Below are positions 34,099 to 42,700 of a DNA stretch of 64,000 nucleotides, piece by piece. Under the pieces are notes generated by a model. It had not been told where the DNA came from, searched no databases, and saw only the letters and a program-made list of their open reading frames with translations. A program made the position numbers and the translations under genes. The stretch lies in assembly GCF_900048895.1 (NCBI RefSeq), contig NZ_LT160639.1, positions 5,001 to 69,000 on the forward strand, written 5' to 3'. Each line of letters starts with the position of its first letter. The first letter of the stretch is position 1. This DNA is from Neglectibacter timonensis. GTDB taxonomy: Bacteria > Bacillota > Clostridia > Oscillospirales > Acutalibacteraceae.

Positions 34099-35949
34099 TT
34101 ATACAAAAGTGTCCGGGTCATCGAGATCATCATAGTTGAGGATGTCCTCGTCCTCTTCCATGTGCTCGTCCGGCACGTCCACCTCGTACACGGTATATAG
34201 CTCGTCGGGGTTTATGTCCTTCATGCGCCGGTCAATCAGGCGGCCCAGGTCAAAGGCGTTCCGCTTGTCGGCCTCGGCGGTGTACTTGTAATTGGGGTGC
34301 TGTTTCAGATCGTACTTGTGGGAGAAGAAGGGCGGCAGGCCACGGAGCTGCAAAATGCACTTGTCGCCCGGCATGGTGGCAAGCTCGGCGGGGGTCATCA
34401 GTTCACGGCCCAGCCGCTGGGTATTCAGGTTGAAACTTTCAGACTGCCCACGGGAGCGCCCCTCGGTCTGCATGGAGATGGTGGCCTTGCCCAGCCAATT
34501 TTCTGAAATCTCCTTGATGGTGGAGCTTTCCCGGCCACCCAGGAAAATAACGCTGTCCATATTGCCCAGGATCGTCTCGGCGTTGTCCTTGTAAATGGCC
34601 TTACACTGCGCCATCTGCTGGTAGAACAGGCACAGGCTGATCTCGCGGGAGCGTATGACGGCCACCAGCTTCTGGAGCTCCGGCACCTGCCCCGTGTTCG
34701 CGGCCTCATCCCAGAGTACCCGTACATGATGGGGCAGGCGGCCCCCGTGGACGTTATCGGCCCTCTCGCAAAGCAGATTGAACATCTGCGAAAAGGCCAA
34801 GGCCACCAAAAAGTTATAGGTGCTGTCCGTATCGGAGATCACGAAAAAGGTTGCCGTGCGCCTGTCGCCCATGCGGCCAAGCTCCATTTCGTCATAAGAC
34901 ATGATCTCCCGGAGCTGTGGGATGTCAAACGGCGCAAGGCGGGCACCGCAGGAAATAAGTATGCTGCGGGCCGTCTTGCCGCTGGCCAGCTTGTACTTTT
35001 TATACTGCTTCACCGCAAAGCAATCCGGCTTGCGCTTTTCCAGCCCCGCGAACATATAGTCCACCGCGTTCATAAAGTCGTCGTCCTCTTCCTTGACCTC
35101 CATGCCGGAAATCATATCCACCAGGGTATTCATGTTCCGATCCTCGGCGGGGCCCTCGAAAATGATATAGGCAATCAACGCGCAGTAGAGCAGCCGCTCC
35201 GACTTTTCCCAGAAGGGGTCTGACTCCTTCCCCTCGCCCTTGGTGTTGCCGATCAGGGCGTTGACAAACTTCAAGATGTCTACCTCGTTACGGATATACA
35301 CCAGGGGGTTATAGTGCATCGACTTACTGAAATCAATGGAATTGAATACCTTGATCCTATACCCCCGCTTTTGCAGGAAGGAGCCCACTTGGGAGAGGAC
35401 GCCGCCTTTCGGGTCTACCACCACATAGCTGCATCCGCCGTTTTTGCCCGCGCTGGCCTGCAATAGCTGCGGGGTCAGCCAAAACCGGGTCTTGCCGGAG
35501 CCGGACGAGCCGATAATACAGCAATTCAGATTGCGGGCGTTGGCCGGTATCTTGGGCCGGGTGTTCATGGTGAGAAACTCCGTCCCGGTGAGAATGACGT
35601 TGTTTTCAAACTTGGGATCGGTGAAGGGGGCTATATCCTTGGGGGTGCCCCAGCGGGCGCTGCCGTACTCCGCGTCGGGCCGGTATTTCTTGGCCTTTTT
35701 CGTCTTGCAGTAGATAAGCAGCCGGAAGGCCGCCGCCCCCACGATGCCCACCAGCCAATCGAAAGGCACAAGCCCCGGCGCGAAGTCCGCAAAGGCCGGG
35801 CCGATGGTCTGGATCGTCCCGATGAGCTTTTCACCGAAGCCAGCGCCCGCCGCCAGACGATAGGCCGTCCCCACTTTCAGGCAGGCCCACAGGATAAACA
35901 GATAAGGTAAATTGGGTAAAATGTATTTGCGGATTTTATCTGTCCTCAG
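34099..35949 (-). CDS. VirD4-type coupling protein (T4CP), probable CTG start
   Basis: 616 aa, the coupling ATPase that brings the relaxosome to the channel. Two N-terminal membrane segments: YILPNLPYLFILWACL (about 10-25) and LVPFDWLVGIVGAAAFRLLI (about 60-80). Walker A is IGSSGSGKTRFWL (near 148), Walker B is VLWDEAANTGQVPEL, and REISLCLFYQQMAQC follows. No ATG/GTG/TTG precedes the first membrane segment: GTG 35874 comes after it. CTG at 35949 has AGGAGG 6 nt upstream and includes it. The end (DDLDDPDTFV) is duplicated at 32968. Confidence 0.9.
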   Translation of the reverse strand: MRTDKIRKYILPNLPYLFILWACLKVGTAYRLAAGAGFGEKLIGTIQTIGPAFADFAPGLVPFDWLVGIVGAAAFRLLIYCKTKKAKKYRPDAEYGSARWGTPKDIAPFTDPKFENNVILTGTEFLTMNTRPKIPANARNLNCCIIGSSGSGKTRFWLTPQLLQASAGKNGGCSYVVVDPKGGVLSQVGSFLQKRGYRIKVFNSIDFSKSMHYNPLVYIRNEVDILKFVNALIGNTKGEGKESDPFWEKSERLLYCALIAYIIFEGPAEDRNMNTLVDMISGMEVKEEDDDFMNAVDYMFAGLEKRKPDCFAVKQYKKYKLASGKTARSILISCGARLAPFDIPQLREIMSYDEMELGRMGDRRTATFFVISDTDSTYNFLVALAFSQMFNLLCERADNVHGGRLPHHVRVLWDEAANTGQVPELQKLVAVIRSREISLCLFYQQMAQCKAIYKDNAETILGNMDSVIFLGGRESSTIKEISENWLGKATISMQTEGRSRGQSESFNLNTQRLGRELMTPAELATMPGDKCILQLRGLPPFFSHKYDLKQHPNYKYTAEADKRNAFDLGRLIDRRMKDINPDELYTVYEVDVPDEHMEEDEDILNYDDLDDPDTFV

Positions 35950-36415
35950 CCGCTACCTCCTTTTCACGCTCCCGCTGGCGATGGGGCTGTTGGCGCACTT
36001 GTTCCTGGGCTTGCTCCATCTGCTCCAACACAGGGGCCCGCCCTTTCTTGGTGCGGGCCAGCATACGCCGGGAGTATTCCGAAAAACAGCCGGTGATGGC
36101 GTCGGCCTGATTTGCCTTGAACAACAAGAGATATTTGCCCTTATCCACGGGCCGGATGGCGTAGTCAACGCCCCAGCGCCGGGCCACCCGGTCAAACAGC
36201 CGGGTATCGCCGGGCAAATCCATGCCGCTGGTGTCCCCAACCTGGCGCATGAGCCTCCGGGCGCTCTGCTTGCCCTGGGGCGCTTTTCCCGCCCGCTGGG
36301 CCTTGCGGATTTTCCGGGCAGCCGCACCCAGCACATAGGCAAGGCCCCGCGCCGTCAGCTTACTGGCCCGGACGGTGATGGCGATGGTACTGCGGGACAC
36401 TTCCTCGTCAATCAT
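35936..36415 (-). CDS. PcfB-like protein (DUF3801)
   Basis: 159 aa. The conserved N-terminus SRSTIAITVRASKLTARGLA and FDRVARRWGVDYAIRPVDKG are DUF3801. The prototype PcfB of pCF10 is a relaxosome accessory factor that binds the coupling protein PcfC, which fits its overlap with the virD4 start. The C-terminal third is a Gln/Arg-rich coiled coil. Confidence 0.85.
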   Translation of the reverse strand: MIDEEVSRSTIAITVRASKLTARGLAYVLGAAARKIRKAQRAGKAPQGKQSARRLMRQVGDTSGMDLPGDTRLFDRVARRWGVDYAIRPVDKGKYLLLFKANQADAITGCFSEYSRRMLARTKKGRAPVLEQMEQAQEQVRQQPHRQREREKEVAAEDR

Positions 36416-36440
36416 GCAAACCGCCTCCTTTCAATCCGGG

Positions 36441-36463
36441 CCTCTGGCCACGATGGCCAGAAG
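36441..36463. repeat. TGGCCA palindrome, copy 6
   Basis: CCTCTGGCCA, CGA, TGGCCAGAAG in the 53-nt spacer between the DUF4406-like gene and the PcfB-like gene. Confidence 0.75.
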
Positions 36464-36468
36464 CGCCA

Positions 36469-36828
36469 TCAGCGCCCGCCGCGCCTGCGCCCCTGGCCCT
36501 TGACCGCCAGAATACCCTCCAGGGTGGTGGCCGTGATCCCCAGCCGCTGGGCTACGGCGATGTCGTTTTTCATCTCCTCAGTGATAGGGATGCCGCACAC
36601 CACCAGCACACGGGAGCGCCGGAGCAGGTCGCGGCCCATGTCGATGCCGTCCTTGTGCTCCTCCGGCACCGCGTCATTGAGAAACAGCGGCAGAAACAGC
36701 GTGGGACAGATGGGCGAAAAGCCCGCCTCGTACACAGCCCGGCAGTACTCCGCCGCCTGTTCCGTCACCTCGCAGGGGTCGCCGCGCCATGCGGCGGTAA
36801 TATACGCAAAGGGTCTTTTCGTCTTCAA
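36469..36828 (-). CDS. DUF4406/DUF7768-like protein
   Basis: 119 aa. The Rossmann-like pattern RPFAYITAAWRGDPCEVTE, GFSPICPTLFLPLF and LRRSRVLVVCGIPITEEM resembles the nucleoside 2-deoxyribosyltransferase-like family found on phages and ICEs. A short basic tail (KGQGRRRGGR) ends it. Role in transfer unknown. It follows the structured region described next. Confidence 0.75.
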   Translation of the reverse strand: MKTKRPFAYITAAWRGDPCEVTEQAAEYCRAVYEAGFSPICPTLFLPLFLNDAVPEEHKDGIDMGRDLLRRSRVLVVCGIPITEEMKNDIAVAQRLGITATTLEGILAVKGQGRRRGGR

Positions 36829-36848
36829 AACCTCCGATATTTTTACAA

Positions 36849-37049
36849 GGTAGGGTCAGCCCTATCCCCCGCCCTTTCCCATTCATGGGAAAGGGGGCGG
36901 CTCTGGAGGATATACCCCCCGTCGCGCCGCTGGGTGTGGCACAGCCGGGGCCGCCCGTCAAGGGCAAGCCGCCGCAAGGCGGCGGTGCTTCGCACCCTTG
37001 ACTGTCAACCCCGCCTGCGCCCAGGGAAGGGCGGCGACGGGGGATATAT
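36849..37049. other. dense inverted repeats: candidate structured RNA or oriT
   Basis: Nested stems fill the ParB-DUF4406 gap. GGTAGGG/CCCTATCC and a longer stem with CCCAT-TC-ATGGG come first. A closing repeat follows: ATATA plus CCCCCGTCGC (36910-36925) against 37034-37049. Inside it are GTCAAGGG/CCCTTGAC (36957-36964/36995-37002), GCCGCC-GCAA-GGCGGC (a GNRA tetraloop) and GGTGC-TTC-GCACC. Together these draw a branched fold. No protein gene fits. Confidence 0.55.
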
Positions 37050-37095
37050 CACCACCAGCGCCATGCTCACCGGGGCGTGTTTGGAGAAACGAAAA

Positions 37096-37118
37096 CCTCT
37101 GGCCAGGATGACCAGAGG
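37096..37118. repeat. TGGCCA palindrome, copy 7
   Basis: CCTCTGGCCA, GGA, TGACCAGAGG; the outer arm changes are compensated, so the hairpin is kept. It is directly beyond the parB stop. Confidence 0.75.
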
Positions 37119-38525
37119 CTACTTTTCAATATCCGCCGTTTTTTCCGTTTTGCCCTTGTCCAGTTCGGAGGGCTGCCTTTCCTTCCATTCGTCCAGCAGG
37201 GCCAGGATCTGGCCCTTCATTTCATCAACCGGGGCCTCCGGGCCGAAATACTTCTCCAGTTCAGCGCCAGTAATAATCACGTTGCGATCCTCCTTTTTCT
37301 TTTCCTCACCCATGATCATGTCAACAACATCGGTATTCAGTTCCTTTTTCTTATCCAACTCCCGCATCCGTTTCGCCTGTCCCTGGGACGGAGAACCCAG
37401 CGTTTCAATAGAAGCGGCGATATACTTCTGGAGCTTGGGCCGGATACGGGAAATCTCCACGGCGGGGGTAAAGGACAGCTTGCTCTCGTCCATCGCCGTT
37501 TTCAGTTCGGGAACAAGGTCATCCAGCCAGAGATACCGCTGCACCGTTTTGATGCTCATGCCGTTGCGCTCACCCACCTGGGCAAGGGAGAGCTTACCGG
37601 CCTCCTCGTCATTCCCACGGGCCCCCTGGTGCTTAATCGCCTCATACTGCTGCTTGATAGCAAGGGCCTTTTCGCTGGGCAACAGCTTTTCCCGGTGCCG
37701 GAGGTTATCGTCCGTCATGGCGATAATGGCCTCGTCGTCGGTCATTTGCCGGACGATACACGGCATATTGAAGTACCCGGCCAGTTCGCTGGCCTTGTGC
37801 CGACGGTGGCCCGCGATAATCTCGTAGCCGCCATCGTGATGGGGGCGCACCAGCGCGGGCTGGTTCACACGGCCCGTCTTGACGCTTTCCACCAGGGCCT
37901 GCATTTCCACATCATCCCGCACGCCGAAGGGGTTGAGCGGGGAGGGGTGGAGCTCCGACAGGTTGATATATTCAACCTTCTCCTCCACACCGCTGGAAGC
38001 GTCGCGGGGCGCGGGCGGGTCAGCGGCGGGGGGCGGAGGGCCCTCCTTGACCGGCCCCGGCTTTGCGGCGGCCTTGGGAGTGCGGCCCACCTTGCTGGGG
38101 GCGGACGGCCCACCCTTACCATGCGCGGCCCGTTTGCCCTTGCCGGGGGTATCCTGGCTCTGATTTTCCTTGGAAGCGCGGCCCCGCTTGGGCTTCTGCT
38201 TGCGGGCCTCCAGCTCGGCGCTGGGTATTTCCCACTCCTGACGGTCATCGTCCTCCAGGGACTTGCCCCTTTGGGTCGGGCCAGCAGGGGGATCAGTCAC
38301 CTCCGGCGTGGGCGGGCCTTTCTTATCCGTCACGGCGGCCTCGTCACCGCCGCCAGCGCCCTCCAGAACATCCGAGAGGTTGATCACCTTATCCGAAGGC
38401 GCGGGGGGATTGTCAATCCCCGGAAGCACGCCCTGCTCGGCGGTAGGGGGGCCGGGTGATTCAGGGTCACGGGACTCCGGCGCGGGCGTTTCCCCCGTGC
38501 CGGTGATTTTCGTTTCGTCTGCCAT
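37119..38525 (-). CDS. ParB-family partition protein
   Basis: 468 aa. A Pro/Gly/Ala-rich disordered leader (1-150) precedes the ParB/Srx nuclease-like CTP-binding fold: YINLSELHPSPLNPFGVRDD, EIIAGHRRHKASELAGY and DEAIIAMTDDNLRHREKLLP. A helix-turn-helix follows (LSLAQVGERNGMSIKTVQRY), then a charged tail. Normally a ParA gene lies upstream; here cargo takes that place. ParB homologs stabilise extrachromosomal ICE circles. The first two-thirds are duplicated at 40010-40905. Confidence 0.9.
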   Translation of the reverse strand: MADETKITGTGETPAPESRDPESPGPPTAEQGVLPGIDNPPAPSDKVINLSDVLEGAGGGDEAAVTDKKGPPTPEVTDPPAGPTQRGKSLEDDDRQEWEIPSAELEARKQKPKRGRASKENQSQDTPGKGKRAAHGKGGPSAPSKVGRTPKAAAKPGPVKEGPPPPAADPPAPRDASSGVEEKVEYINLSELHPSPLNPFGVRDDVEMQALVESVKTGRVNQPALVRPHHDGGYEIIAGHRRHKASELAGYFNMPCIVRQMTDDEAIIAMTDDNLRHREKLLPSEKALAIKQQYEAIKHQGARGNDEEAGKLSLAQVGERNGMSIKTVQRYLWLDDLVPELKTAMDESKLSFTPAVEISRIRPKLQKYIAASIETLGSPSQGQAKRMRELDKKKELNTDVVDMIMGEEKKKEDRNVIITGAELEKYFGPEAPVDEMKGQILALLDEWKERQPSELDKGKTEKTADIEK

Positions 38526-38598
38526 TCACTGATACCTCCTCTTTCTTGGCATGAAAAAAGGCCAAACCTTACGGCGTGGCCTGCGAGGATATATGAAA

Positions 38599-38628
38599 AC
38601 GCCGCCCATAGTCTCCATAGGGCGGCGT
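38599..38628. repeat. parB-leader hairpin, copy 1
   Basis: ACGCCGCCC and GGGCGGCGT around the loop ATAGTCTCCATA, 75 nt upstream of parB. A second small stem (AGGCCA/TGGCCT, about 38551-38574) lies between. It may end transcripts or control parB. Confidence 0.65.
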
Positions 38629-38716
38629 AATACACACAGTACCACAACTAAAATGTTTGCAACAGCATTTATTTTTGCTATAATAAATTTATGATAAAAT
38701 TCGAAGGAGGAAAAGT

Positions 38717-39751
38717 GTGTTGGCCGAAACAAAAAAGGAGCATTATGTTCCAAGGTGCTACTTAAAAAACTTTTCTTCAACTCCGGAACATATTAATGTC
38801 TTTGATAAGCATAAAATGCAAATCCGGCTAAATCAAAAACTTTTAGATGTGGCAATGGAAAATCATTTTTATGACTTGGACTTCGATAGCATATTTAATA
38901 AGGCAACGCTTGAAGAACAGGAAAAGATTACCCAAGACTTAAAGCAAATACTTGAGACAGAAAACATTGAGGAGACTATTCGACAGTTGGATGGGAGCCA
39001 ACATATCGAAAAACAGTTTTTTAGTACACTTGAAGGGGTTTATAGCAACCTATTGCAAAATATTATTAAAAAAAGTTATGGCGGGAACACATGGGTTATG
39101 AAAAATTGCAGAGCTTTTTCGGCGGAGGAGAAAGACCTTCTAGCCTTTTTTATTGCCATACAGATAATTCGAACAAAATCCTTTAGAGAAAGTCTTAGTA
39201 GCACATATGAGCAATTTGTTCAAGCACTGGCTTATAAAACTCAGATGTGTGAAGAAGATGCGTTACCGCGTGATGCCTTTGCGGTTTCGGTAAATAAAGA
39301 CTATATAAAACTTGAACATAGCGGAATGATCCTTGATCCCGATATGGCAGTAGACTTTGCAAATGCTATTCGACAACATATTTGGGTCATGTATGTCAAC
39401 AAAACGGATACACCGTTTTATACATCGGACGATCCCGTAGTTAATATCCCGCATAAACATGATCGATTTATAAGTTATTCTGGGTTGAGTTCAGATGGAA
39501 TAGAAATTATATTTCCAATTTCCCCAATGCTATTATTGGGAATGTATGATGCTAAAACATACAGCACATTATTTGCTGATAAATCTTTTATGCAAGCAGA
39601 TATAGAATTGGTGGAGTATTTTAACAGAGCTCAGATAATTCATTGTCAAAGATGCGTTTTTTCCTGCTCAGATGATTTTGCATTTGCTGAACAGATATGC
39701 ACTGAAAATCCTGAATTCAGGACATTCACCCCATATATTGAAGTGCTATAA
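38717..39751 (+). CDS. DUF4238 family protein
   Basis: 344 aa. The N-terminus EHYVPRCYLKNFSSTPEHIN and the later SDDPVVNIPHKHD (near 235) and FPISPMLLLGMYD are the DUF4238 pattern: a His-Tyr-Val-Pro start, a T/SSD-P-V middle and a P-(I/L)-S/T-P end. No activity is known for the family. GTG at 38717 (or TTG 38720) has AGGAGG upstream. It is AT-rich, on the plus strand, and lies between parB and a tRNA-Ala attR junction, replacing the usual parA side. A defence role is possible but rests only on location. Confidence 0.8.
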   Translation: MLAETKKEHYVPRCYLKNFSSTPEHINVFDKHKMQIRLNQKLLDVAMENHFYDLDFDSIFNKATLEEQEKITQDLKQILETENIEETIRQLDGSQHIEKQFFSTLEGVYSNLLQNIIKKSYGGNTWVMKNCRAFSAEEKDLLAFFIAIQIIRTKSFRESLSSTYEQFVQALAYKTQMCEEDALPRDAFAVSVNKDYIKLEHSGMILDPDMAVDFANAIRQHIWVMYVNKTDTPFYTSDDPVVNIPHKHDRFISYSGLSSDGIEIIFPISPMLLLGMYDAKTYSTLFADKSFMQADIELVEYFNRAQIIHCQRCVFSCSDDFAFAEQICTENPEFRTFTPYIEVL

Positions 39752-39763
39752 AATATTTTATAA

Positions 39764-39882
<119 letters not shown>

Positions 39883-39925
39883 AAAAAACGGCTTAAAACG
39901 AAAGTTTTAGGCCGTTTTTTTAACT
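39883..39925 (+). terminator. terminator after attR 1
   Basis: AAACGGC...TTAAAAC pairs with GTTTTA...GGCCGTTT around GAAA, followed by T's. Its sequence differs from the terminators behind the other tRNA copies. Confidence 0.75.
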
Positions 39926-39941
39926 TAATTTGCTTTTCAGT

Positions 39942-39983
39942 GGGGGGTATAGCTCAGCTGTCTGCGGCTGAGCTATACCCCCC
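39942..39983. repeat. perfect palindrome of two tRNA-Ala 5' ends
   Basis: GGGGGGTATAGCTCAGC (39942-39958) and its exact complement (39967-39983) face each other across 8 nt. Each arm is the first 16 nt of tRNA-Ala plus one G. It closes off the truncated parB copy. Confidence 0.85.
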
Positions 39984-40009
39984 AATATGCCGGCAGTTTT
40001 CTGATAAGA

Positions 40010-40905
40010 ACCAGCCTCTTCATCGTCCCTACGGACCCTTTGGTGCTTAATCGCCTCATACTGCTGCTTGATAGCAAGGGCCTTTTCGCTGGGCAACAGC
40101 TTTTCCCGGTGCCGGAGGTTATCGTCCGTCATGGCGATAATGGCCTCATCGTCGGTCATTTGCCGGACGATACACGGCATATTGAAGTACCCGGCCAGTT
40201 CGCTGGCCTTGTGCCGACGGTGGCCCGCGATAATCTCATAGCCGACATCGGGACGGGGGCGCACCAGCGCGGGCTGGTTCAAACGGCCCGTCTTGACGCT
40301 TTCCACCAGGGCCTGCATTTCCACATCATCCCGCACGCCGAAGGGGTTGAGCGGGGAGGGGTGGAGCTCCGACAGGTTGATATATTCAACCTTCTCCTCC
40401 ACACCGCTGGAAGCGTCGCGGGGCTCGGGCGGGTCAACCGTGGGGGCCGGAGGGTTCTCAGCAGTCGGGCCTCCTTTATCGGCGGCCTTGGGAGCGCGGC
40501 CTGCCTTGCCCGGTGCGGCCCGCTTGCCCTTGCCGGGGGTATCCTGGGTTTTGGGCGGGCGGCCCCGCTTGGGCTTCTGCTTGCGGGCCTCCAGCTCGGC
40601 GCTGGGTATTTCCCACTCCTGACGGTTATCGTCCTCCAGGGACTTACCCCTTTGGGTCGGGCCAGCAGGGGGATTAGTCACCTCCGGCACGGGTGGGCCT
40701 TTCTCATCCGTCACGGCGGCCTCGTCACCGCTGCCAGCTCCCTTCAGAACATCCGAGAGGTTGATCACCTTATCCGAAGGCGGGGGGGATTGTCAATCCC
40801 CGGAATTACGCCCTGCTCGGAGGTTGGGGGGCCGGGTGATTCAAGGTCATGGGACTCCGGCGCGGGCGTTTCCCCCGTGCCGGTGATTTTCGTTTCGTCT
40901 GCCAT
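40010..40905 (-). pseudogene. second parB, frameshifted and truncated
   Basis: Nearly identical to parB 37640-38525. It starts MADETKITGTGETPAPES at 40905. One base is lost near 40782 (a C/G run), which puts the leader out of frame, and homology stops after the DEEAG codons near 40010, before the helix-turn-helix. The ParB/Srx fold remains readable from 40768. A product from an internal start would lack DNA-binding helices. Confidence 0.85.
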
Positions 40906-40977
40906 TCACTGATACCTCCTCTTTCGTGGCATGAAAAAAGGCCAAACCTAACGGCTTGGCCTGCTAGGATATATGAA

Positions 40978-41009
40978 AACGCCGCCCATAGTCTCCATAG
41001 GGCGGCGTT
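40978..41009. repeat. parB-leader hairpin, copy 2
   Basis: AACGCCGCCC/GGGCGGCGTT with the same loop as copy 1, followed by GACATT. It is the left flank of the methyltransferase-Vsr-HNH module. Confidence 0.7.
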
Positions 41010-41134
41010 GACATTAAAATAGGTTTATCAAATAAAATCGAGTGACACAGTCCGTTTTTTGTGATATTATGAATATAATCAAAATCAAGACATGGCATCA
41101 AACAAATAAATTCTAAGATTATAAAGGTGAAACA

Positions 41135-42262
41135 ATGGCGAACCGAAAATATAGATTAATTGATTTGTTTTGTGGTGCCGGGGGGTTATCTCTCGGCTTT
41201 AGTAGCATAATGGGACACAACTTTGAACCGGTTTGGGCCAATGACTTTAACCAATATGCCGCTGATACATACAATGAAAATTACAACAACCATTGTGTCG
41301 TCGGTGACATAATTGATTTGTTGGATGACCCGAAAATAAAAATTCCATCTGCCGATGTTGTTATTGGCGGGCCACCATGTCAAGGTTTTAGCCTATTAAA
41401 TAGAAACCGCGATGGAGATGTAAGAAGAAGTCTATGGCGTCCATTTATGGAAGTTGTCAAGCGGTCTGGGGCAGAAGTTTTCGTGATGGAAAATGTACCG
41501 CAGTTACTGGACTCAGATGAATACAAAGCTATTGCACAATTTGCTGCGAAATTGGGCTTTTCTACACTTGCTAAGGCGAAATTATGCGCTGCCGATTATG
41601 GTGTGCCACAAGTGAGATATAGAGCATTTATTCTTGGGTGTAAGTTTGCAGATCCAAATGAGTTTTTTCCTCCATTAAAAACGCATTATAACCCCGCCAC
41701 CGTTTCTCTGGCTTCTATAAAACCAGAAGATGGATATGTCCAAAATCCGTTGCCTTGGCGGACGGTTCGGGACGCCATTGAAGATTTGCCTAAGCCGGTT
41801 GGTACAGAAATAAGACGGGATGTCAAGCCGCCTCTGGATTTACATTTTGGACGTACTCCAACGGAAGTAAGCCTTAGGCGCTATAAGGCGATACCCGATG
41901 AGGGAATGAACCGCTTTGACTTGCAACGGGTAGCACCGGAGATAACGCCACAGTGTTGGATTAATAAGAAGTCTGGAGGTACCGACTTGTTCGGGCGGTT
42001 ATGGTGGGACAAGCCATCCGTCACTATACGTACCGAGTTTTTTAAGCCGGAAAAGGGCCGGTATTTGCATCCTAAAGAGCACAGGCCAATTACACATCGT
42101 GAAGCTGCACGGGTACAGTCATTCCCTGACACGTTTCGTTTTTTAGGAAGTAAAATTGAAGTGGCAAAACAAATAGGAAATGCTGTTCCGCCTTTACTGG
42201 CCGCACAAGTTGCAGGGTGTGTAGAAAGACTTTTAGAAATAAGGTCGGAAAAGTATGGCTGA
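41135..42262 (+). CDS. DNA (cytosine-5) methyltransferase
   Basis: 375 aa with the ordered C5 motifs: I LIDLFCGAGGLSLGF; IV GGPPCQGFSLLNR (catalytic Cys82); VI EVFVMENVPQLL; VIII VRYRAFILG; a target-recognition region of about 120 residues; IX/X ending in AKQIGNAVPPLLAAQ. The ATG has AAAGGTG upstream. It overlaps the Vsr gene by 8 nt and is followed by an HNH gene: together a type II restriction-modification set with mismatch repair. The target site cannot be read from the sequence. Confidence 0.95.
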   Translation: MANRKYRLIDLFCGAGGLSLGFSSIMGHNFEPVWANDFNQYAADTYNENYNNHCVVGDIIDLLDDPKIKIPSADVVIGGPPCQGFSLLNRNRDGDVRRSLWRPFMEVVKRSGAEVFVMENVPQLLDSDEYKAIAQFAAKLGFSTLAKAKLCAADYGVPQVRYRAFILGCKFADPNEFFPPLKTHYNPATVSLASIKPEDGYVQNPLPWRTVRDAIEDLPKPVGTEIRRDVKPPLDLHFGRTPTEVSLRRYKAIPDEGMNRFDLQRVAPEITPQCWINKKSGGTDLFGRLWWDKPSVTIRTEFFKPEKGRYLHPKEHRPITHREAARVQSFPDTFRFLGSKIEVAKQIGNAVPPLLAAQVAGCVERLLEIRSEKYG

Positions 42263-42683
42263 TGTATTTGATCCAGCGAAAAGAAGTCAAATAATGTCGC
42301 GGGTTAAGGTAAAAAATACTGCCCCTGAAGTGAAATTAAGGAGTATTTTACATCGAAATGGATTTAGATTTCGCTTAAACCGAAAAGACCTACCCGGCAA
42401 ACCTGACATCGTATTGCCTAAATATAAAGCGGTAATTTTTGTCCACGGCTGTTTTTGGCATGGACACGATTGTAAACGCGGCCATCGGCCACAAACTAAT
42501 GTAGAATTTTGGAATGAGAAGATAGGCAAAAATATTAAACGCGATGAAATAGATGTAATAAAACTTAATGAACTTGGTTGGCGAGTATTAATTGTTTGGG
42601 AATGCGAGATTAAAAAACAGAACGAGGATGCTTTAGTGTTACGTTTGAAAAATTTTTTGCTTAGTGAAACATCGTCTGAATAA
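42255..42683 (+). CDS. vsr: very short patch repair endonuclease (Vsr)
   Basis: 142 aa. Vsr nicks at T:G mismatches left by deamination of 5-methylcytosine, so it belongs with the overlapping methyltransferase. KPDIVLP carries Asp51, the E. coli catalytic position. HGCFWHGHDCKRGHRPQTN holds His64, Trp68, His69 and the zinc ligands; WECEIKK supplies the last Cys. The N-terminal FDPAKRSQIMSRVK is the family start. Confidence 0.95.
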   Translation: MADVFDPAKRSQIMSRVKVKNTAPEVKLRSILHRNGFRFRLNRKDLPGKPDIVLPKYKAVIFVHGCFWHGHDCKRGHRPQTNVEFWNEKIGKNIKRDEIDVIKLNELGWRVLIVWECEIKKQNEDALVLRLKNFLLSETSSE

Positions 42684-42700
42684 CGAAAGAAGGTGACGGT

